In this document: one piece after another, positions 58,553 through 63,167 of the stretch | Layout: every line of letters begins with the position of its first letter | How positions within the stretch are numbered: position 1 is the first letter of the stretch | Assembly (NCBI RefSeq): GCF_000463115.2 | Contig: NZ_AWFX01000057.1 | Coordinates: forward strand, 193,251 to 256,417 | DNA from: Franconibacter helveticus LMG 23732 | Lineage (GTDB): Bacteria > Pseudomonadota > Gammaproteobacteria > Enterobacterales > Enterobacteriaceae | Reading direction: 5' to 3' | Length of the DNA stretch: 63,167 bases | Position numbers and translations under genes: made by a program | The notes under the pieces: model-generated | Told to the model about the DNA's origin: nothing | What the model saw: the letters and a program-made list of their open reading frames with translations, nothing else | Database searches by the model: none

Positions 58553-59104
58553 TTGTCAGATATGCAGGCAACGATGGAAGAAACACAGGCCTTTGAAAAC
58601 CGAGTGCTTGAGCGTCTGAATGCTGGCAAAACCGTAAGAAGCCTGTTGATTGCCGCCGTCGATCTCCTGACCGAGGCGGTGAACATTCTGGTGCTTCAGG
58701 TGTTCCGCAAAGATGACTACGCGGTGAAATATGCCGTCGAGCCGTTGCTTGATGGCGATGGCCCGCTTGGCGATCTCTCCGTGCGTCTTAAGCTTATTTA
58801 CGGTCTTGGCGTTATCAGCCGCGCGGAATATGAAGACTGCGAACTGCTGATGGCGCTGCGCGAAGAGCTGAATCATGACGGTAGTGAATATCTGTTCACC
58901 GATGATGAGATCCTCGGCCCCTTTGGCGAACTGCACTGCGTCGCCGCGCTGCCGCCCGCCCCGACCCTGATTGAAGGCGGCGATGTGGAACTGCTGGCGA
59001 TGCAAAAGCAGCGTTACCAGCAAATGCTGCGCTCCACCATGGTGCTCTCGCTCACTGAGCTGATTTCTAAAATCAGCTTAAAAAAAGCCTTCCAGAAGAA
59101 ATAA
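58553..59104 (+). CDS. mtlR: MtlR, mannitol operon repressor
   Basis: A 183-residue protein with a TTG start at 58553 (or 180 from ATG at 58562); E. coli MtlR is 195. From LSDMQATMEETQAFENRVL onward it matches E. coli MtlR closely, including ALREELNHDGSEY and ISKISLKKAFQK. MtlR represses mtl without a recognisable DNA-binding domain. The first ~14 residues of the E. coli protein are missing: the in-frame sequence upstream is the hairpin and a TGA at 58514. No good ribosome site precedes either start, so translation may be weak. Confidence 0.9.
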   Translation: MSDMQATMEETQAFENRVLERLNAGKTVRSLLIAAVDLLTEAVNILVLQVFRKDDYAVKYAVEPLLDGDGPLGDLSVRLKLIYGLGVISRAEYEDCELLMALREELNHDGSEYLFTDDEILGPFGELHCVAALPPAPTLIEGGDVELLAMQKQRYQQMLRSTMVLSLTELISKISLKKAFQKK

Positions 59105-59153
59105 TCCCGGCGGTGACGCGGCTTCTCGTCACCCTGCGCTTGCCCTGCCAGAT

Positions 59154-59182
59154 GTCAGGTCTTTCCCCCGCTGTGCTAAACT
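59154..59182 (+). promoter_or_regulatory. Candidate glpX promoter
   Basis: Extended -10 TGTGCTAAACT (59172-59182), ~31 bp before glpX, with a weak -35 (about 59154). A hairpin GGTGACG/CGTCACC (59112-59133) after mtlR may terminate the mtl transcript. Confidence 0.45.
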
Positions 59183-59212
59183 CCGTCGCAATTTACTTTG
59201 TGAAAACGTGTT

Positions 59213-60223
59213 ATGAGACGAGAGCTGGCAATCGAATTTTCCCGCGTAACGGAAGCCGCCGCCCTGGCGGGTTACAAGTGGCTTGGCCGCGGCGATAAAA
59301 ACGCCGCTGACGGCGCCGCCGTACACGCTATGCGCATTATGCTCAACCAGGTCAATATTGATGGCCGCATCGTGATTGGCGAAGGCGAGATAGACGAAGC
59401 GCCGATGTTGTATATCGGCGAACAGGTCGGCACCGGCAACGGCGACGCGGTGGATATCGCCGTCGACCCGATCGAAGGCACCCGCATGACGGCGATGGGC
59501 CAGGCCAACGCGCTGGCGGTGCTGGCGGTAGGCGATAAAGGCAGTTTCCTGAACGCGCCGGATATGTACATGGAAAAGCTGATTGTCGGTCCTGGCGCGA
59601 AAGGCGCTATCGACCTGGCTCTGCCGCTGGCGCAAAACCTCTATAACATCGCCAGCGCGCTGCATAAGCCGCTGTGCGAACTGACAGTCACGATCCTTGC
59701 CAAGCCCCGCCATGATGAGGTTATTTCCGAATTGCAGCAGCTTGGCGTTCGCGTGTTCGCCATTCCCGACGGCGATGTCGCGGCCTCTATCCTTACCTGC
59801 ATGCCCGACAGCGAAGTGGATGTGCTTTACGGCATTGGCGGCGCGCCGGAAGGGGTGGTTTCCGCCGCGGTGATCCGCGCGCTGGATGGCGACATGCAGG
59901 GGCGCCTGCTGGCGCGTCATCAGGTTAAAGGCGATACGCCGGAGAACCGCGCTATTGGCGAGCAGGAACTGGAACGCTGCCGGCAGATGGGCATTAGAGC
60001 GGATAAAGTGTTGCGTCTTGACGACATGGCGCGCAGCGACAACGTGATTTTTTCCGCGACCGGCATAACCAAAGGCGATCTGCTGGACGGCATCAGCCGC
60101 AAAGGCAATATCGCCACCACCGAGACGCTGCTTATTCGCGGCAAATCCCGCACCATTCGCCGCATTAAGTCGATTCATTATCTGGATCGCAAAGACCCGA
60201 ACGTACAGACGCATATACTTTAA
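59213..60223 (+). CDS. glpX: GlpX, class II fructose-1,6-bisphosphatase
   Basis: A 336-residue class II fructose-1,6-bisphosphatase, the same length as E. coli GlpX. It has a metal/phosphate site in GEGEIDEAPMLYIGE and AVDPIEGTRMTAMG, with IDLALPLAQNLYNIA and YGIGGAPEGVVSAAVIRA later. In E. coli glpX follows glpFK; here it follows mtlR, so glpFK are separated and a promoter of its own is needed. fpr follows 94 bp later. Confidence 0.97.
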   Translation: MRRELAIEFSRVTEAAALAGYKWLGRGDKNAADGAAVHAMRIMLNQVNIDGRIVIGEGEIDEAPMLYIGEQVGTGNGDAVDIAVDPIEGTRMTAMGQANALAVLAVGDKGSFLNAPDMYMEKLIVGPGAKGAIDLALPLAQNLYNIASALHKPLCELTVTILAKPRHDEVISELQQLGVRVFAIPDGDVAASILTCMPDSEVDVLYGIGGAPEGVVSAAVIRALDGDMQGRLLARHQVKGDTPENRAIGEQELERCRQMGIRADKVLRLDDMARSDNVIFSATGITKGDLLDGISRKGNIATTETLLIRGKSRTIRRIKSIHYLDRKDPNVQTHIL

Positions 60224-60317
60224 ATCATTTGTCTGAATGAGCTTTCCGGCCCCGCCGGGCTGGAAATCTCCGCCGCCTCTGGCGAAGATAAAACAAAAGT
60301 CATGACAGGAGTGCAAG

Positions 60318-61064
60318 ATGGCGGATTGGGTCACCGGTAAAGTTGTCAGAGTCGAGCACTGGACCGACGCGCTTTTTTCTCTCGTTGTTCACGCGCCTGT
60401 GGCGCCGTTCACCGCAGGGCAATTCACCAAGCTGGCGCTGGAAATAGACGGCGAGCGCGTGCAGCGCGCCTATTCCTATGTTAACCCGCCTGGCAGCCCG
60501 GACCTGGAGTTTTATCTGGTCACCGTGCCGGAAGGCAAACTAAGCCCGCGCCTGCATGCCATGCAGCCTGGCGACGAAGTCATGCTGGTTAGCGACGCAG
60601 CGGGCTTTTTTGTGCTGGAAGAGGTACCCGATTGCGAAACGCTGTGGATGCTGGCGACGGGTACGGCTATCGGCCCTTACCTTTCGATTTTGCAGGAAGG
60701 CAAAGATCTGGAGCGCTTTAAAAATATCGTGCTGGTGCATGCCGTGCGCTACGCGCAGGATTTAAGCTATTTACCGCTCATGCTGGAATTGCAGCAGCGA
60801 TACGAAGGAAAAGTCCGCATCCAGACGGTGGTAAGCCGCGAAGAGGTAGCCGGTTCGCTGACGGGGCGCGTGCCCGCGCTCATTGAGAGCGGCGCGCTGG
60901 AAGAGGCGGTCGGGCTGCCGATGAACACCCAGACCAGCCATGTGATGCTTTGCGGCAACCCGCAAATGGTGCGCGATACGCAACAGTTGCTGAAAGATAC
61001 CCGGCAGATGACCAAACATTTACGCCGCCGGCCGGGCCATATGACTGCTGAACATTACTGGTAA
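60318..61064 (+). CDS. fpr: Fpr, ferredoxin/flavodoxin-NADP+ reductase
   Basis: A 248-residue FAD enzyme, the same length as E. coli Fpr, passing electrons from NADPH to flavodoxin and ferredoxin. FAD site: RVQRAYSYVNPPGSPDLEFYLVTVPEGKLS; NADP site: WMLATGTAIGPYLSILQEG; C-terminal VMLCGNPQMVRDTQ and aromatic tail AEHYW. It is part of the SoxRS regulon in E. coli. The context glpX-fpr-yiiR matches E. coli. Confidence 0.97.
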   Translation: MADWVTGKVVRVEHWTDALFSLVVHAPVAPFTAGQFTKLALEIDGERVQRAYSYVNPPGSPDLEFYLVTVPEGKLSPRLHAMQPGDEVMLVSDAAGFFVLEEVPDCETLWMLATGTAIGPYLSILQEGKDLERFKNIVLVHAVRYAQDLSYLPLMLELQQRYEGKVRIQTVVSREEVAGSLTGRVPALIESGALEEAVGLPMNTQTSHVMLCGNPQMVRDTQQLLKDTRQMTKHLRRRPGHMTAEHYW

Positions 61065-61066
61065 GC

Positions 61067-61486
61067 TCAGCGGTATTTTACATCCAGCGTCTCTTTCCCG
61101 TACTTGTTCTCGCCCTGGGTGCCGATAAACGCCCCCAGGTCGAGCACCATCATCACAATGATAAGCGTGGGAATAAAGCGCCCCACCGCCCACTGCCAGA
61201 CGCCGGTCAACATGACCCAGTTGCCTGCCAGCAGCATCCAGGCGAGGATAAGTAAAAACGCCCAGGCTCCCGATTTCCCACGATCGTGCAGGCGTTTTAC
61301 CATGACCGCCGCTGTCGGCCACAGCAAGCAGACCAGCATAAACGCCGCTGTTTGCGAATTAAGCAGGTTGCTTCCCGCAAGGGTAAACAGCGCCGCCATG
61401 GCGACCAGCCATAAAACAACCCATATCCAAAAATCACGTCGGCCAATACGGCCTTTAAATGAAAACAACCATTGCTGTAGGGTCAT
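61067..61486 (-). CDS. yiiR: YiiR, DUF805 membrane protein
   Basis: A 139-residue inner-membrane protein of the DUF805 family (E. coli YiiR 146), function unknown. Start MTLQQWLFSFKGRIGRRDFWIW is the family signature; about four helices follow (DFWIWVVLWLVAMAALFTLA and so on) and KRLHDRGKSGAWAF is a conserved loop. It is convergent with fpr, two bases apart. Confidence 0.92.
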   Translation of the reverse strand: MTLQQWLFSFKGRIGRRDFWIWVVLWLVAMAALFTLAGSNLLNSQTAAFMLVCLLWPTAAVMVKRLHDRGKSGAWAFLLILAWMLLAGNWVMLTGVWQWAVGRFIPTLIIVMMVLDLGAFIGTQGENKYGKETLDVKYR

Positions 61487-61598
61487 GCCACCTTCCTTTT
61501 ATCGTAGTGCCGCGTAGTTTACCCTGGCGCAGCGCCTTTTTGACAAGCTCGCCGCTTCCCGATTTAATCGCACTGACGAGCAACCGGGAGTGGGTGTC

Positions 61599-62198
61599 AT
61601 GAAGTTTTTGTTATATGCCTTATTATTGCTGCTGCCGCTGGCGCCAGACTATGCCGGAGCGCGGGCCTCCGGGGAAAGCGTCGCGCCCGCTGCGCCCTAT
61701 TTATTGCCAGGCGCGCCCGTCTTCGATATCACCATCTCCCGCTTCCGGGAACAATTCAATACTACGAATCCTGCGTTGCCGTTGAATGAATTTCGCGCTA
61801 TTGCATCCAGCCGCGATAAGACCAACCTCACCCGGGCGGCGACCAAAATTAACGAAAACCTTTACGCCTCCACGGCGCTTGAGCGCGGCACCTTAAAAAT
61901 TAAAAGCATGCAAGTCACCTGGCTGCCGATTCAGGGGCCGGAACAGAAAGCCGCCCGAGCGAAAGCGCTCCAGTATATGGCGGCAGTATTAAGAAGCTTT
62001 ACGCCGGGGCTTTCCGCTGCGCAAAGCCAGGCGCGGCTGACCCGTTTGCTGAGCGCCGCCAAAAACCAGCGCTACTATAGCCAGACGGAAGGCGCGATTC
62101 GCTATGTTGTCTCAGACAGCGGCGAAAAGGGGCTAACTTTCGCTGTTGAACCGATTAAGCTCGCTCTTACCGACGCACTGGAAGGGAACAATAAATGA
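61599..62198 (+). CDS. yiiQ: YiiQ, DUF1454 exported protein
   Basis: A 199-residue periplasmic protein of unknown function (DUF1454), the same length as E. coli YiiQ. Signal peptide MKFLLYALLLLLPLAPDYAGARA. Conserved segments: PLNEFRAIASSRDKTNLTRAA, KINENLYASTALERGTLKIKS and GEKGLTFAVEPIKLALTDALEG. The ATG at 61599 has GGGAG eight bases before it; the GTG at 61590 is less likely. tpiA follows. Confidence 0.92.
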   Translation: MKFLLYALLLLLPLAPDYAGARASGESVAPAAPYLLPGAPVFDITISRFREQFNTTNPALPLNEFRAIASSRDKTNLTRAATKINENLYASTALERGTLKIKSMQVTWLPIQGPEQKAARAKALQYMAAVLRSFTPGLSAAQSQARLTRLLSAAKNQRYYSQTEGAIRYVVSDSGEKGLTFAVEPIKLALTDALEGNNK

Positions 62199-62305
62199 CA
62201 AAAAGCAAAGCCTTTCCGCATGCGAATCTCTATACTGTTTCACAGACCGCGCTGCCCTGAAGGGCAGCAATATTCCTTAATTCGCTTAGCGCGTGGAGAA
62301 GAAAA

Positions 62306-63073
62306 ATGCGACATCCTTTAGTGATGGGTAACTGGAAACTCAACGGTAACCGCCATATGGTTAACGAGCTTATCGGCAACCTGCGTAAAGAGCTGGCAGG
62401 CGTAACCGGCTGTGACGTGGCTATCGCCCCGCCGGCGATGTACCTGGACCTGGCGAAGCAGGCCGCTGCGGGCAGCCATATCATTCTTGGCGCGCAGAAC
62501 GTCGACGTTAACCTCTCCGGCGCGTTCACTGGCGAAACTTCCGCGGAAATGCTGAAAGATATCGGCGCGAAGTACATTATTATCGGTCACTCCGAGCGTC
62601 GTACTTACCACGCTGAATCTGACGAGTTCATCGCGAAGAAATTCGCGGTGCTGAAAGAGCAGGGTCTGGTGCCGGTACTGTGCATCGGTGAAACCGAAGC
62701 GGAAAACGAAGCGGGTAAAACCGAAGAAGTTTGCGCTCGCCAGATTGACGCCGTTCTGAAAACCCAGGGCGCAGCGGCTTTCGAAGGCGTAGTGATTGCT
62801 TACGAACCGGTATGGGCTATCGGTACTGGCAAATCCGCTACCCCGGCGCAGGCGCAGGCGGTGCATAAGTTCATCCGCGACCACATCGCGAAGGCCGACG
62901 CTAAAATCGCTGAGCAGGTTATCATTCAGTACGGCGGTTCCGTAAACGCCGCTAACGCCGCCGAGCTGTTCACCCAGCCGGATATCGACGGCGCGCTGGT
63001 CGGCGGCGCATCGCTGAAAGCAGACGCTTTCGCAGTGATCGTGAAAGCTGCGGCGCAAGCTAAGCAGGCGTAA
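62306..63073 (+). CDS. tpiA: TpiA, triosephosphate isomerase
   Basis: A 255-residue glycolytic TIM-barrel enzyme (E. coli TpiA 255). Catalytic residues: Lys11 in GNWKLNG, His in IIIGHSERR and Glu in [13 protein letters not shown]; phosphate loop [28 protein letters not shown] region. It interconverts dihydroxyacetone phosphate and glyceraldehyde-3-phosphate. RBS-like GGAGAAG precedes the ATG. Confidence 0.98.
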   Translation: MRHPLVMGNWKLNGNRHMVNELIGNLRKELAGVTGCDVAIAPPAMYLDLAKQAAAGSHIILGAQNVDVNLSGAFTGETSAEMLKDIGAKYIIIGHSERRTYHAESDEFIAKKFAVLKEQGLVPVLCIGETEAENEAGKTEEVCARQIDAVLKTQGAAAFEGVVIAYEPVWAIGTGKSATPAQAQAVHKFIRDHIAKADAKIAEQVIIQYGGSVNAANAAELFTQPDIDGALVGGASLKADAFAVIVKAAAQAKQA

Positions 63074-63111
63074 AAATTATCGCTGCGGCGGGGTTCCCCG
63101 CCATGCGTTTT

Positions 63112-63143
63112 AAAGCCCGGCAGCCCTGCTCCCGGGCTTTTTC
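63112..63143 (+). terminator. tpiA terminator
   Basis: AAAGCCCGG paired with CCGGGCTTT (loop about ten bases), followed by TTTTT. Confidence 0.9.
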
Positions 63144-63167
63144 ATTCAGAGCTTGCCAAGAAGCCTG

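Noticed and set aside
59129-60334. 401-codon open frame opposite glpX
   Set aside because: Shadow of glpX.
1-63167. CRISPR array, insertion sequence or prophage
   Set aside because: No regularly spaced repeats, transposase, integrase or phage structural genes were seen; extra genes look like ordinary chromosomal accessory operons.

Overview
The window is chromosomal DNA of a fairly GC-rich member of the Enterobacteriaceae. Most genes are one-to-one matches, often of identical length, to the Escherichia coli block running from eptB through yhjX, tag, bisC, glyQS, xyl, malS, aldB and selAB to mtlADR. The extra genes (ohr, a 2-ketogluconate operon, a guanidine operon, an aromatic-acid-type transporter) and the gene order suggest a Cronobacter/Enterobacter/Klebsiella-like relative rather than E. 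coli. The genus cannot be fixed from the sequence alone. No prophage, insertion sequence, CRISPR array, tRNA or rRNA was seen.

Region by region: 1-9.1 kb holds the eptB 5' part, ohr, yhjX with a YpdB-type operator, a frameshifted helix-turn-helix remnant, yhjY, tag-yiaC, bisC, yiaD and zinT with a possible Zur box. 9.3-14.7 kb is a PtxS-KguEKT 2-ketogluconate catabolic cluster inserted directly before ghrB, which can serve as its reductase; a perfect 14-bp palindrome lies before kguE. 14.7-16.0 kb holds yiaF and a complete type I toxin locus (hok/mok, with an inferred sok). 16.27-24.2 kb is a nitrogen-scavenging operon with a near-perfect sigma-54 promoter, then a guanidine-I (ykkC) riboswitch ending in a terminator. 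It encodes a three-gene ABC transporter, two DUF1989 proteins (carboxyguanidine deiminase subunits) and a biotin-dependent guanidine/urea carboxylase. 24.5-25.9 kb is an AAHS-type MFS transporter behind a PcaR-like palindrome.

26-31.9 kb holds yiaG, an unrecognised exported protein, glyQS, ysaB and wecH. 31.9-33.3 kb is a GlxA-type regulator overlapping an isochorismatase-family hydrolase, where E. coli has yiaAB. 33.5-41.7 kb is the xylose regulon (xylAB divergent from xylFGH-xylR). It is followed by bax, malS, avtA, a small membrane protein, aldB, a ROK kinase, yiaY, selBA, yibF and mtlADR with several CRP sites. After mtlR the order jumps to glpX-fpr-yiiR-yiiQ-tpiA, which in E. coli lies several minutes away, so a rearrangement junction sits between mtlR and glpX.

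The most interesting unit is the guanidine operon. Sigma-54 (nitrogen status) and the riboswitch (guanidine) would act in series, and the usual last enzyme, allophanate hydrolase, is not in the cluster.
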